Of a DNA stretch of 64,000 nucleotides, positions 1 through 8,084 are shown in pieces; the first letter of the stretch is position 1; the number at the start of each line of letters is the position of its first letter. The stretch is from NCBI RefSeq assembly GCF_963665445.1, contig NZ_OY762276.1, forward strand, positions 1,458,001 to 1,522,000. The letters are read 5' to 3'. The position numbers and the translations under genes are program-made. Source of the DNA: an uncultured Desulfobulbus sp. Its GTDB lineage: Bacteria > Desulfobacterota > Desulfobulbia > Desulfobulbales > Desulfobulbaceae. The notes under the pieces are model-generated. The model made no database searches. It worked only from the letters and a program-made list of their open reading frames with translations, and had not been told where the DNA came from.

Positions 1-106
1 GGTTATTCAGATTTACCTCAACCGATTATCCGACTATCTTTTTGTAGCGGCACGGTATCTGAACAAGGTACTGGGCACTCCTGACAACACCTGGCGGAAG
101 AAGTAA
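1..106 (+). CDS. C-terminal end of PduO-type ATP:cob(I)alamin adenosyltransferase (partial)
   Basis: The window opens inside a reading frame (codons from position 2, stop TAA at 104-106). Its last 34 residues include YLNRLSDYLFVAARYLN, the signature C-terminal helix of PduO-family ATP:cob(I)alamin adenosyltransferases, which transfer the adenosyl group of ATP to cobalamin. The 5' part lies outside the window. Five bases separate its stop from the next ATG, so the two genes are probably cotranscribed. Family assignment rests on this short C-terminal signature only. Confidence 0.7.
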   Translation, partial: VIQIYLNRLSDYLFVAARYLNKVLGTPDNTWRKK

Positions 107-111
107 GAACT

Positions 112-774
112 ATGGTTGTAGCAGAACATTCGGTTTCCATTTTGGGGCGGAAATGGCTGAATGAGGATACCTTCGAGTTAATCTGCAGTCGACCCGAGGG
201 ATTTGATTTCGTCGCTGGCCAGCATGTGACCATGCACCATGAAGACGATGAGCGTGAGTACACCATACTTTCGCCACCGTCTGTCAACACGCTTCACTTT
301 CTTATCAAAAAAATCGACCAAGGTCGGCTCAGCAGCGTTCTTGCCGGGCTCGATCCGGGTTCAGAGCTATCCATAAGCAGGGCCAAGGGATATTTGATTT
401 ATCGTCCAACTGATCGGCCGATATTTTTTGTCGGCACAGGGGTGGGGATTGCACCGTTTGTCTCCATAGCCGCATCCGGAGTGCGCAACTTCACCCTCCT
501 CCATGGTGCACGCGAGGTACACGGACTCTTTTTTCGTCAGGAGCTGGTTGTGGCGGCCCATCGTTATATTCCCTGTGTTTCCGGCCAGGTCAAGCCTGGG
601 ACGAATGTGGTCGACCTGCATCGTGGCTACGTAACCGACTATGTCGATCGGTATATCAAGCCCGGTGCCTATGATTTCTATCTTTGCGGCTCTCGCCCCA
701 TGATTCACGACATGACCCATTTGCTCGATCAGCATTTCCCAGAGACACGGATATACAGCGAGGCGTTCAATTAA
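112..774 (+). CDS. Ferredoxin-NADP reductase-like FAD/NAD(P)-binding oxidoreductase
   Basis: A 220-residue protein with the two-domain FNR fold. The FAD domain has the RxYT-type motif (REYTILSP, near residue 48), the pyridine-nucleotide domain has GTGVGIAPF (about residues 108-116), and the C-terminal LCGSRPMI segment is typical of the NAD(P) ribose-binding end. There is no [2Fe-2S] or globin domain, so it is a minimal flavin reductase that would pass electrons between NAD(P)H and a separate carrier. The physiological partner is not visible. ATG lies 5 nt after the cobalamin adenosyltransferase stop. A role in reducing cobalamin or flavodoxin is possible but only inferred from the neighbour. 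Confidence 0.75.
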   Translation: MVVAEHSVSILGRKWLNEDTFELICSRPEGFDFVAGQHVTMHHEDDEREYTILSPPSVNTLHFLIKKIDQGRLSSVLAGLDPGSELSISRAKGYLIYRPTDRPIFFVGTGVGIAPFVSIAASGVRNFTLLHGAREVHGLFFRQELVVAAHRYIPCVSGQVKPGTNVVDLHRGYVTDYVDRYIKPGAYDFYLCGSRPMIHDMTHLLDQHFPETRIYSEAFN

Positions 775-777
775 GTG

Positions 778-814
778 TGCAGGGCCTGATCAATCAGAAC
801 AGGCCCTGCATGTA
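778..814. terminator. Hairpin between convergent genes
   Basis: Long inverted repeat (arms TGCAGGGCCTG / CAGGCCCTGCA) right after the FNR-like stop and overlapping the 3' end of the converging glutamate-synthase-like gene, whose stop codon lies in the loop. No clear T-tract follows on either strand, so it may act as a bidirectional transcription stop or as mRNA 3'-end protection. Confidence 0.6.
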
Positions 815-2170
815 TCGATGCATCGACTCCGCCGCATCCAGACCCTGGCAGACGGCCTTGGCCACGGTCTGCGGTCCGAGAACCGTGTCGCCGCCGGCAA
901 AGATCCATTCAACGCTGGTCTGCAGGGTGACCGGGTCGACCACATAGGTGCCCCGGGGAGTGATCTCCACCGGAACGGTTGCATCATGCACCGGTATAAC
1001 CTTTTGGCCCACTGCGCCAATGAGGGCATCCGCCTCAAGAATGAATTCCGAGCCCGGCATGGGCGTGGGGACACGGCGGCCGGTACTATCCTGTTCGCCA
1101 AGTTCCATGCGGATACATTCCACCCCGGTCAAATGACCATCCTTAGACAGGATTCGGGTCGGCGCCACCAAAAATTGCAAGTTGACTCCCTCCTCCTCCA
1201 CATGATGTACCTCGACCCGTGAGGCTGGCATTTCCTCCCGCGTGCGGCGATAGAGGATGCTCACCTCCTTCCAGCCTGAGCGCAAGGCAACCCGGGCCAC
1301 GTCGATGGCCACATTGCCGCCGCCCACGACCAGGACCCTGTCGCCCAGGGCGATTTCCCGTCCGGTGAGCACCTGAACCAGATAGTCGACACCGGACATG
1401 ACCCCTTGAGTCTCTGTTTCCCCTGCAAGTTCCAGCCGCTTGCTCTCATAGGCGCCGATCCCGAGAAAGACTGAGGCGTAACCTTGTTCGCGCAGTTCCG
1501 ACAGGGTCAGGTCCTGGCCCACGGTGATGCCCGTCTTGACGTTCACTCCGCACTGCTGCAGGGCGTAGAGTTCGGCGCCGATGATGTTGCGCGGCAGACG
1601 GTAGTTGGGAATGCCCACGCTGAGCATGCCGCCGAACACCGGCAGGGATTCGAAGATGGTGCAGCTGTAGCCTTTGTGGGAGAGGGCATGCGCCACGGTG
1701 ATCCCGGCGGGTCCGGAACCGATCACCGCCACCTTGATCCCGTTTTTCGGCGCGCAACGGGGCGAGAGATTCTTGCCGTTGATGATCATCCAATCCGCCA
1801 AAAAACGCTCCAGCAGGCCGATGGCCACCGGCGCATCCTTTTTGCTGCGAATGCAGGCTCCCTCGCACTGGAATTCATGGGGACAGACACGGGAGCAGAT
1901 GGAGGGCATGGAACTGGTTTCGCGGATGGTCCAGTAGGCCTGTTCAAACTTGCGCTCCCGCATCAGGGCAATGAATCGGGGGATATCGTTGCCGATCGGG
2001 CAGCCCATTACGCAGGGCGGCTTGCGGCACTGCAAACAGCGTTGCGCCTCGATCAGGGCGGTGGCTTCGTCAAATCCCTTGGAGACCTCGTCGAAATTAT
2101 CGAGACGTTCCTCGGGGTTGAGTTCGCGCGGCTGTTGTCTGGGGATGGCCAGTTGTTCGCGGATTTGCAT
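794..2170 (-). CDS. Glutamate synthase small-subunit-like NADPH/FAD oxidoreductase with two Fe-S clusters
   Basis: A 458-residue member of the GltD/NfnB/DPD family. Two N-terminal cysteine clusters (C45, C48, C53, C57 and C92, C96, C102, C106) would hold [4Fe-4S] centres. A GSGPAG FAD motif lies at 151-156 and a VVGGGNVAID NAD(P) motif near 285. The family moves electrons between NAD(P)H and iron-sulfur partners, for example in glutamate synthase or electron-bifurcating NfnAB. No GltB large subunit and no canonical NfnA adjoin it: the nearby FNR-like gene is on the other strand and lacks the [2Fe-2S] domain. AGAGGA precedes the ATG. The exact partner remains open. Confidence 0.85.
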   Translation of the reverse strand: MQIREQLAIPRQQPRELNPEERLDNFDEVSKGFDEATALIEAQRCLQCRKPPCVMGCPIGNDIPRFIALMRERKFEQAYWTIRETSSMPSICSRVCPHEFQCEGACIRSKKDAPVAIGLLERFLADWMIINGKNLSPRCAPKNGIKVAVIGSGPAGITVAHALSHKGYSCTIFESLPVFGGMLSVGIPNYRLPRNIIGAELYALQQCGVNVKTGITVGQDLTLSELREQGYASVFLGIGAYESKRLELAGETETQGVMSGVDYLVQVLTGREIALGDRVLVVGGGNVAIDVARVALRSGWKEVSILYRRTREEMPASRVEVHHVEEEGVNLQFLVAPTRILSKDGHLTGVECIRMELGEQDSTGRRVPTPMPGSEFILEADALIGAVGQKVIPVHDATVPVEITPRGTYVVDPVTLQTSVEWIFAGGDTVLGPQTVAKAVCQGLDAAESMHRYMQGLF

Positions 2171-2370
2171 TGAAATATCCTCTTGTTAATGGGAAATGTT
2201 CCTGATATGTAGCAGGTCCGGGTCGGAGAGGCAACAGGCAAGTACTGAATTTCGCTTCTTTCGGATCTCCTTGCATTTTTCAAGTTGAACCGTTAAGTCC
2301 AATGCCTCAGGTAGAAGCGCGGCGGCATGTGCTCGGCGCGCAGGTAGATTTTTCGAGTATTGGGGGGGGC

Positions 2371-3402
2371 ATGGAACAGGTTGATGTTCTGGTTGTTGGC
2401 GGCGGTCCAGGCGGGTTGGCCTGTGCATCGCATCTGGCCCAAAGGGGGGTGAGGGTGATCCTGGCTGAGCGTAAACCAGCGATCGGTCCCAAGGTCTGCG
2501 CCGGCGGGATCACCTGGCACGGCCTGATCAAACTGGTTCCGGAAAACCTGATTGAACGCGCTTTTCCCGAGCAGCTCATCTGTTCCGACCGGCAACGGCT
2601 GGTCATTGCCGAAAAAAATCCGATCATTGCCACGGTTTCCCGGGATAAACTGGGGCAGTGGATGGCCGAGCAGGCGCAAAACGCAGGCGTCCGGATACGC
2701 ACCGATACCAGGCTGGTCGGTTGGAGTGGACACGAAGCTGTCCTGGAAACAAAGGGCAGGGGGCAGTCTTCCCTCAAATTTCGTTATCTGGTCGGTGCCG
2801 ACGGTTCCAACAGCCGGGTACGGCAGATGCTGTCAGTGCCCCGGACTTTGGTTGGTCTTGGTCTCAATGCAATGATTCCGGGCAGCAAACCAGCGATGGA
2901 GTGGCATCTTCGTCCAGGGCTTTTCGGTTCCGGTTATGCCTGGATTTTTCCCCATAAAGAGTTCTGCTCCGTGGGCGCCTATGCCGATCATCGCTCCTTA
3001 GCGGCGGCAGCGCTGAAACGACAGTTCCTCACCTGGTGCGCCACGCAGCATCTGGAGCTTGATCCGGCCATCATTCGGGCAGGCCTGGTGAATTACGATT
3101 ACCGAGGTGTTCGCTTCGACGACGCCTTCCTAGTCGGCGATGCCGCCGGACTTGCCTCCGGCCTGACCGGTGAGGGCATTTATCCGGCACTGGTTTCCGG
3201 GCAGGCGGTTGCCAAAATGATCCTGGATCCGCTGTATCGGGCCCCGGAACTTGCGCGGCTTATCCGCCGCCATGCGCAGCATTGCCGGGTGTTGCGGCTG
3301 GCCGGTCGTTTTCCCAGGCTAAGCGGCCTGTTGATGGAGACCTTGCTTGTCCTGCTCAGGCTCGGCGTGATCGACTTTCATCAACTGGAGATGGCCGATT
3401 AA
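2371..3402 (+). CDS. Geranylgeranyl reductase family FAD-dependent oxidoreductase
   Basis: A 343-residue flavoprotein with an N-terminal FAD-binding GGGPGG (residues 10-15), the CAGG segment around Cys43 typical of geranylgeranyl reductases, and the C-terminal GDAAG...GEGI motif (about 260-275) that contacts FAD. Members hydrogenate isoprenoid double bonds, for example of prenyl lipids or quinones; the substrate cannot be read from the sequence. The start was placed at 2371 because a G-rich Shine-Dalgarno stretch precedes it and the dinucleotide-binding strand begins four residues later; the frame is open further upstream to 2302. It is divergent from the glutamate-synthase-like gene. Confidence 0.8.
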   Translation: MEQVDVLVVGGGPGGLACASHLAQRGVRVILAERKPAIGPKVCAGGITWHGLIKLVPENLIERAFPEQLICSDRQRLVIAEKNPIIATVSRDKLGQWMAEQAQNAGVRIRTDTRLVGWSGHEAVLETKGRGQSSLKFRYLVGADGSNSRVRQMLSVPRTLVGLGLNAMIPGSKPAMEWHLRPGLFGSGYAWIFPHKEFCSVGAYADHRSLAAAALKRQFLTWCATQHLELDPAIIRAGLVNYDYRGVRFDDAFLVGDAAGLASGLTGEGIYPALVSGQAVAKMILDPLYRAPELARLIRRHAQHCRVLRLAGRFPRLSGLLMETLLVLLRLGVIDFHQLEMAD

Positions 3403-3447
3403 CAATGCTCCATTCCCCTGGGGCCACTATTTCAACCATAGATTTTT

Positions 3448-3708
3448 ATGACCAAAGCAACCAAACGTCTTCTTGCCAACCTGGTGTTTGTCGCTGTCTG
3501 CGGCTCTGTTCTCTATTTTCTCCTGGCCGCGCCTCCGGAAACGACTAAGCCTTTGCCCCACGACGAAAACCATCAACGATTTATGACCATGAAAAAAAAG
3601 GAGGCGGAGCAATTCTGCGAACGTTGTCACGCCGAAGGCAAGGAGGCACCGTTGCCAAAGACGCATCCGCCCAAATACCGCTGCCTGTTTTGCCATAAAC
3701 GCATGTAA
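3448..3708 (+). CDS. Small membrane-anchored dihaem c-type cytochrome
   Basis: An 86-residue protein with an N-terminal transmembrane segment (about residues 8-27) followed by a charged periplasmic stretch with two haem c attachment motifs, CERCH and CLFCH. It would be exported, anchored to the inner membrane, and carry one or two covalently bound haems for electron transfer. It lies 45 nt after the geranylgeranyl-reductase-family gene and 12 nt before the PEP synthase regulator, so it may be cotranscribed with both. No closer family was recognised. Confidence 0.65.
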   Translation: MTKATKRLLANLVFVAVCGSVLYFLLAAPPETTKPLPHDENHQRFMTMKKKEAEQFCERCHAEGKEAPLPKTHPPKYRCLFCHKRM

Positions 3709-3720
3709 GAGGAGGTTCCC

Positions 3721-4575
3721 GTGGCCGCTACTCCCCAAGATGTCTACTACGTTTCCGGATCCACCGCCATCCTTGCCGAAGACATGGGCAAGGCCCTGCT
3801 GGCCCAGTTCCAGGATATTCGTTTTCGTGAGGAAAAAATTCCCTTTATCCATACCCCGGAGGATGCCCGCAAAGCTTTGGATCATATCCTGCAACAGTCC
3901 GAAGGCAACCCGCCTCTGGTCTTCTGTACCATCATGGATCAGGAAACCCGTGATGTGTTCGACTGTCCCCAGGTGCGGTTTTTCGATATCTTTCTCAATA
4001 CCCTTGAACTGCTTGAGCAGGCTCTGGGGGCCCGCGCCCTTCGTGAACCCGGATATTCCCGTCATTTCACCCTTTCACGAATGAATAAGCGGGTCGATGC
4101 CATCCATTTCTCCCTGGAACACGACGATGGCACCCGGCCTGCCGAATACGATGAGGCCGAGATTATTCTTATCGGGGTGTCGCGTTCCGGAAAAACTCCG
4201 GCAAGTATCTATCTGGCGACCCACATGGAATTAAAGGCTGCCAACTTTCCCTTAACCGAGGATCACTTGCACCAGCACCAACTGCCCGAGGAAATTGTGC
4301 GCAATCGCAAGCGGGCCGTGGGGCTGACCTGCTCCCCTCAGTACCTGCACACCATACGTGAAAAGCGGTACGCTGGCTCCAGCTATGCAAGCCTCGCCAC
4401 CTGTACCCGCGAGTTGCAGCAGGCTAAACAGCTGTATATGCGGCACAACCTCAAGGTGATCAATGTTGAGGGGCGCTCGATCGAGGAGATTGCGGTCCAG
4501 GCCATTCAGGCCATCGGGCTGAACAAGAAAAATGGTCCCCGTCCCAGGTCCCGAGGCGTATCGCGCATCAGATAA
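3721..4575 (+). CDS. ppsR: Pyruvate,phosphate dikinase / PEP synthase regulatory protein
   Basis: A 284-residue DUF299-family bifunctional kinase/pyrophosphorylase. It inactivates PEP synthase or pyruvate,phosphate dikinase by ADP-dependent threonine phosphorylation and reactivates it by phosphorolysis, controlling PEP formation from pyruvate. The P-loop GVSRSGKTP is at residues 152-160, and the conserved C-terminal SIEEIA segment is present. The start is GTG, with AGAGGAGG a few bases upstream. The target enzyme is not in the window. A strong terminator follows. Confidence 0.85.
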   Translation: MAATPQDVYYVSGSTAILAEDMGKALLAQFQDIRFREEKIPFIHTPEDARKALDHILQQSEGNPPLVFCTIMDQETRDVFDCPQVRFFDIFLNTLELLEQALGARALREPGYSRHFTLSRMNKRVDAIHFSLEHDDGTRPAEYDEAEIILIGVSRSGKTPASIYLATHMELKAANFPLTEDHLHQHQLPEEIVRNRKRAVGLTCSPQYLHTIREKRYAGSSYASLATCTRELQQAKQLYMRHNLKVINVEGRSIEEIAVQAIQAIGLNKKNGPRPRSRGVSRIR

Positions 4576-4596
4576 CTCCCCTCCAGTCTGTTTCTC

Positions 4597-4639
4597 AGCC
4601 GGTTTTCTCGCAACATCCCTGCAGGAAACCGGCTTTTTT
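4597..4639 (+). terminator. Rho-independent terminator after ppsR
   Basis: Arms AGCCGGTTT and AAACCGGCT enclose a loop of about 21 nt and are followed by a T-tract. It ends the operon that precedes the repeat-rich intergenic region. Confidence 0.85.
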
Positions 4640-4754
4640 GTTCATACGGTGAATGTCGCGACCAGCAACCTCCCTCTGGTTCAATTTCTCCATGTGCTGA
4701 ATGGCGGGAATCGGTCAAGAGTCTTTGTTCTCTCGAGGCTGAAGGGGCAAAAAT

Positions 4755-4856
4755 ATTGTTCTCGTAAAAAAGCTCGAGGACGACGTTTCGAGCTTCGCAA
4801 ATTGCTAATTTCACGATGCGTGACATTCAGGCTTTTGACTTTTTACGAAACCATCA
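4755..4856. repeat. MITE-like repeat, copy A
   Basis: Copy of a roughly 100-bp intergenic repeat found three times in full in this window (4755, 5128, 15885). Inner termini are TCGTAAAAA at the left and CTTTTTACGA followed by a CCATCA tail at the right, with a conserved core that includes CGAGGACGACGTTTCGA. It contains no reading frame. Its right end matches the terminal inverted repeats of the IS1182-type element at 11836-13724. Confidence 0.75.
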
Positions 4857-4859
4857 ACA

Positions 4860-5122
4860 TTGACTTATCGGCACAATTTCAGTAAATTAATTATAGAGAA
4901 TTAATTCTCCTAAACAGGTTCGTTCATGTGCGCAAAATATGGCAAATCGGTATCCGTTTCCTTGTAAACGTCATGGGGAGGAAGTCTGAGCGAGATGCAG
5001 TAAAAGAGCACGCCGTCTCTTGCCAGTGCCGATTTTCAAGCCTACTCTTACATCCATGAGCGGCGAGCCGAACACCGCACATTTTGTGCACCGGCGGCAA
5101 CAAATCGCCGCTTTATTTTTTT
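4860..5122 (+). ncRNA. Candidate structured non-coding RNA with its own promoter and terminator
   Basis: A promoter-like pair TTGACT (4860-4865) and TAAATT (4883-4888) with 17-bp spacing precedes a tract with nested complementarity. An outer stem (4944-4952 with 5027-5035) encloses two hairpins (4955-4970 and 5005-5020), a three-way-junction-like arrangement. A compound terminator hairpin (5059-5112) with a T-tract follows. No reading frame fits. I compared it by eye with cyclic-di-GMP (GEMM), SRP, 6S and cobalamin consensus elements and found no match. It could be a trans-acting small RNA of about 230 nt or an orphan riboswitch-terminator. Pairing was judged by eye. Confidence 0.45.
5059..5122 (+). 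terminator. Compound Rho-independent terminator
   Basis: Outer stem AGCGGCGA / TCGCCGCT encloses inner stems GCCG/CGGC and GCAC/GTGC and is followed by a T-rich run to about 5122. It would end the candidate RNA transcript upstream of hydG. Confidence 0.75.
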
Positions 5123-5127
5123 TTATG

Positions 5128-5232
5128 ATTGTCGTTCCCGTAAAAAGCCTCGAGGACGACGTTTCGATCTTCGTAAGTTGCTGATTTCACGACGCGTGAC
5201 ATTCAGGCTTTTGACTTTTTACGAAGCCATCA
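5128..5232. repeat. MITE-like repeat, copy B
   Basis: Second full copy, in the same orientation as copy A and 270 bp downstream of it. It has the left inner end CCCGTAAAAAG, the same core, and the right end ACTTTTTACGAAGCCATCA, which differs at only one or two positions from the IS1182-type terminal repeat. Confidence 0.75.
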
Positions 5233-5262
5233 TGATTACCACTGAAGCTCAGCTTGACGAAA

Positions 5263-5362
5263 TGAGATCTCTCCCTGTGGTCGAGATGACATCCAGGTGT
5301 GTGTCATTGCTCGGAACGACCCGCGAGATCGATGTCAACCCGAACGAATGTGAGGGATCTCA
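5263..5362. repeat. Palindromic dispersed repeat (GAGATC...GATGACATC type)
   Basis: Two arms, 5263-5293 and the reverse complement of 5331-5362, both read TGAGATCyCTC...GATGACATC or close to it, so the segment can fold as one long hairpin. A further single arm lies at 9812-9843. This resembles the widely dispersed short palindromic repeats with a GAGATCCTTCG...GGATGACA core seen in many bacterial genomes. Confidence 0.6.
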
Positions 5363-5418
5363 AAATCAGAATCTTGAGCTAAGGTTTAATTGACATCAAT
5401 ATATTTTTATGTATACGT

Positions 5419-5460
5419 CCCCATCAGCTCGTACCGTTCGGGCTGGTGGGGGTTCTTTTT
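5419..5460 (+). terminator. Terminator-like hairpin in the hydG upstream region
   Basis: Arms CCCCATCAGC and GCTGGTGGGG (one G-T pair) are followed by TTCTTTTT. It lies about 90 bp before the hydG ATG. Either it ends a short upstream transcript or it attenuates transcription into hydG. No alternative antiterminator was worked out. Confidence 0.6.
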
Positions 5461-5549
5461 CGTCCAGCAGCAGTTATGTTGCCGGTGAGAGCGGCGGTGC
5501 ACGGGTCTCTGCAGAATCCATAGGCAGCCGCTGATCCTGAGGTCACTCA

Positions 5550-6983
5550 ATGAACATTGAAGGAATGCAGTTTGCTGAATTTATTCAGCCTGATGAGATT
5601 GAAACTCTTCTCAAACATGCGGAGCATACACCCGACAACCAGATTGAGGCCATCTTGGACAAGGCCTCCAGGTTTGCCGGATTGAGTCATTTGGAGGTCG
5701 CCAGTCTGCTCAAGATGGACGACAAGCATCTGCCACATCTTTTTCAGGTTGCCCGCCATATCAAAGAGGAGATCTATGGCAACCGCATCGTCATGTTTGC
5801 CCCGCTCTATGTGAGTGATTACTGCGTCAACCGCTGTGCCTACTGCGCCTATAACGACTGCCACTCCTTTGAGCGCCGCAAGCTTAGCCAGGAGCAGGTT
5901 CGTGACGAGATCATCGAGATCATCAGCATGGGCCACAAGCGTATAGCCTTGGAAGCCGGCGAAGACGACCTCAACTGTCCGATCGACTATATCCTCGACT
6001 GTCTGCGGACCATTTACCAAACCCAGGCCGACCTTTCCGGAGAAATTCGTCGGGTGAACGTCAATATTGCCGCTACCACGGTCGAACACTACAGCAAACT
6101 CAAGGAAGTCGGGATCGGCACCTACATTCTTTTCCAGGAAACCTATCACCAGCCCACCTATGAAAAATACCATCTGAACGGACCCAAAAAAGATTACTGG
6201 TATCATACCACCGCCTTTGATCGGGCTATGAAAGGCGGCATTGATGATGTCGGCGCCGGTGTGTTGTTTGGCCTCTTCGACCCGGATTTCGAGGCCCTGG
6301 CGCTGATGATCCATAACGAACACCTGGAGAACACCTATGGGGTCGGCTTTCATACCATCTCCGTGCCGCGTATTCGCCCGGCGGAAGGCGTGGATTTGAC
6401 CACGGTCTATCCCAATGTGCCCAGTGACGAAAAGTTCAAAAAAATCGTCGCAGTACTCCGACTTGCCGTTCCATATACCGGCATGATCATCTCCACCCGC
6501 GAAAGCGCCGCCATGCGCAAGGACCTGCTCGACTGCGGTATCACCCAGATGAGCGCCTGCAGTGCGGTCGGGGTAGGGGGGTATATGGCGGAAAAGCACC
6601 GTCGCGAAACCGGCGAAGTCGATCCAACCCTGACGGCCCAGTTTGCCAAGAATGACGAGCGCTCGGCAGATGAGATCATAGGGTGGCTGATCGAAGAGGG
6701 CTTGGTGCCCTCCTGGTGTACCGCCTGTTACCGTTCCGGACGTACCGGTGATCGATTCATGGCTCTGGCCAAGAGCGGCCAGATAAAAAATGTTTGTCAT
6801 CCCAACGCACTGATGACCCTTTCCGAATACCTGGAAGACTACGCCTCCCCCGAGGTCAAGAAGTTGGGCTATGCCCTGGTTGATAGGGAACTGGAAAAGG
6901 TGGTCAATCCCACGCACCAGGAAAAGGCGCGGGAGAATGTGGACAAAATTCGCGGCGGCAAGACCAGGGACCTTTATTTTTAG
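5550..6983 (+). CDS. hydG: [FeFe]-hydrogenase H-cluster maturase HydG (tyrosine lyase)
   Basis: A 477-residue radical SAM enzyme that cleaves tyrosine to p-cresol and builds the Fe(CO)(CN) synthons of the [FeFe]-hydrogenase H-cluster. The radical SAM cluster motif CX3CX2C is at C92, C96, C99, and the HydG-specific C-terminal CX2CX22C (CTAC...C) that binds the auxiliary [5Fe-5S] cluster is complete, which separates it from ThiH. Length is standard. GAGGT precedes the ATG. HydE, HydF and the hydrogenase itself are not in this window, so the maturation genes are dispersed. The neighbour downstream is a decayed regulator on the opposite strand. Confidence 0.95.
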   Translation: MNIEGMQFAEFIQPDEIETLLKHAEHTPDNQIEAILDKASRFAGLSHLEVASLLKMDDKHLPHLFQVARHIKEEIYGNRIVMFAPLYVSDYCVNRCAYCAYNDCHSFERRKLSQEQVRDEIIEIISMGHKRIALEAGEDDLNCPIDYILDCLRTIYQTQADLSGEIRRVNVNIAATTVEHYSKLKEVGIGTYILFQETYHQPTYEKYHLNGPKKDYWYHTTAFDRAMKGGIDDVGAGVLFGLFDPDFEALALMIHNEHLENTYGVGFHTISVPRIRPAEGVDLTTVYPNVPSDEKFKKIVAVLRLAVPYTGMIISTRESAAMRKDLLDCGITQMSACSAVGVGGYMAEKHRRETGEVDPTLTAQFAKNDERSADEIIGWLIEEGLVPSWCTACYRSGRTGDRFMALAKSGQIKNVCHPNALMTLSEYLEDYASPEVKKLGYALVDRELEKVVNPTHQEKARENVDKIRGGKTRDLYF

Positions 6984-6984
6984 T

Positions 6985-7918
6985 TTTGCATGGGATGAGG
7001 TCAGGCCGAAGGTGGGGGGTAGCGGGCAGGGTGAGGAAGAGTGCGGTGTTGGCCTCTATCTGGTCGACGATACAGTCGATGGTGGCCCGCACCCGCGCCA
7101 GCTGGCGTGAGTCGGGATTGACCTGGAGCCAGAATTCGCGCTCGATATACTCCTGCGGGAGTACGGAGACCAGGCCGGGCTCGGTATGGGCCATGAAGTG
7201 GGGGAGGACCCCGATCCCCGCGCCAGCCTTGAGAGCCTGCATCTGGGCGATGCTGGTCGAACTGCGAAAGGAAGTGGGCAGGTCCGGGGAAAATTCTTCC
7301 CAAAAACTCAATTGCTGGTCGTAGAGCAGGACGTCGATGGAGCCCACAAAGCGATGGCCGGCGAGGTCATTCATGGTGATGATCGGGGTAAATCGGGCGA
7401 GGTAGTCGGCCGAGGCAAAGAGACCGAATCGATAGGGGTGATTCTCCGGGCAATGCTCTTGCCCGCAGTCGGCTTTCTCAGGCCGATGAGGATGTCCACC
7501 TCCCATTTGGAGAGAATCTAATACATGGGCACGGCAATGAGCTCCACCTCCAGCTCAGGGTTTTGGCGTTGCAGTTCACCGAAACGGGGTGCCAGAAAAC
7601 AGTTACCCAGGCCGTCAGGGGTACCGATGCGGATGGTCCCGGAGAGTTGCTTGTCCTTGCCGCACATCTGAGCCTGAAGGCGCAGGGCCGACCTTTCCAA
7701 ATCCTCCGCCTAGGGCAGTAGCGACTCTCCCGCGGGAGTCAGGCGGCATCCCATTTCTCCGTGCGCACCACAAGCTTGGTTTGCAGGGCTGATTCCAGAG
7801 CGGAGATCCTCCGCGAGACCGTGGAGTGGGTGAGCTTGAGCTGAGCTGCCGCAGCAACAAAGGAATCTGTCCGGCTCAGGACAAGAAAATAGCGGATATC
7901 ATTCCGGTTCTGCTCCAT
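6985..7918 (-). pseudogene. LysR-family transcriptional regulator, disrupted
   Basis: Reading the minus strand from ATG at 7918 gives a normal LysR N-terminus (MEQNRNDIRYFLVLSRTD..., HTH with THSTVSRRISALE). Further pieces of a LysR effector domain follow in other frames: LTPAGESLL, then LSGTIRIGTPDG...LEVELIAVP, then YLARFTPIITMNDLAGHRF...GAGIGVLPHFMA. At least two frameshifts (near 7750 and 7440) and two in-frame TAG codons (near 7710 and 7520) separate them. It is divergent from the AEC transporter, the usual arrangement of a LysR regulator and its target. The number of lesions argues against a sequencing artefact. Confidence 0.85.
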
Positions 7919-7977
7919 CGCTTCTTGGTGGTCCCTTCTGTTTTCCCGTAAAAATCATGGGTGCTGTCGTCGTTAGC

Positions 7978-7993
7978 TGTGCATTATTGCACA
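7978..7993. promoter_or_regulatory. LysR-type operator dyad between lysR pseudogene and AEC transporter
   Basis: Perfect dyad TGTGCA-TTAT-TGCACA in the divergent intergenic region, fitting the T-N11-A box of LysR regulators. It is intact although the adjacent regulator is broken. Confidence 0.5.
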
Positions 7994-8084
7994 TCTCATG
8001 CGCTGTAATCAATGTTTAGAGTTCAATATCACACAGCTATTTTTGCAGGCAGGATTTGATGGTGGTTTTCAACGGTGAGCGTTG

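Noticed and set aside
112-2170. Electron-bifurcating NfnAB pair
   Set aside because: The FNR-like protein lacks the [2Fe-2S] region of NfnA and is on the opposite strand to the GltD/NfnB-like gene.
4905-5060. Cyclic-di-GMP (GEMM) or other known riboswitch
   Set aside because: The conserved GEMM core and the consensus segments of SRP RNA, 6S RNA and cobalamin elements could not be found, so I left it as an unassigned structured RNA.
5547-6917. 456-residue minus-strand protein
   Set aside because: It is antisense to hydG, which has all family motifs.
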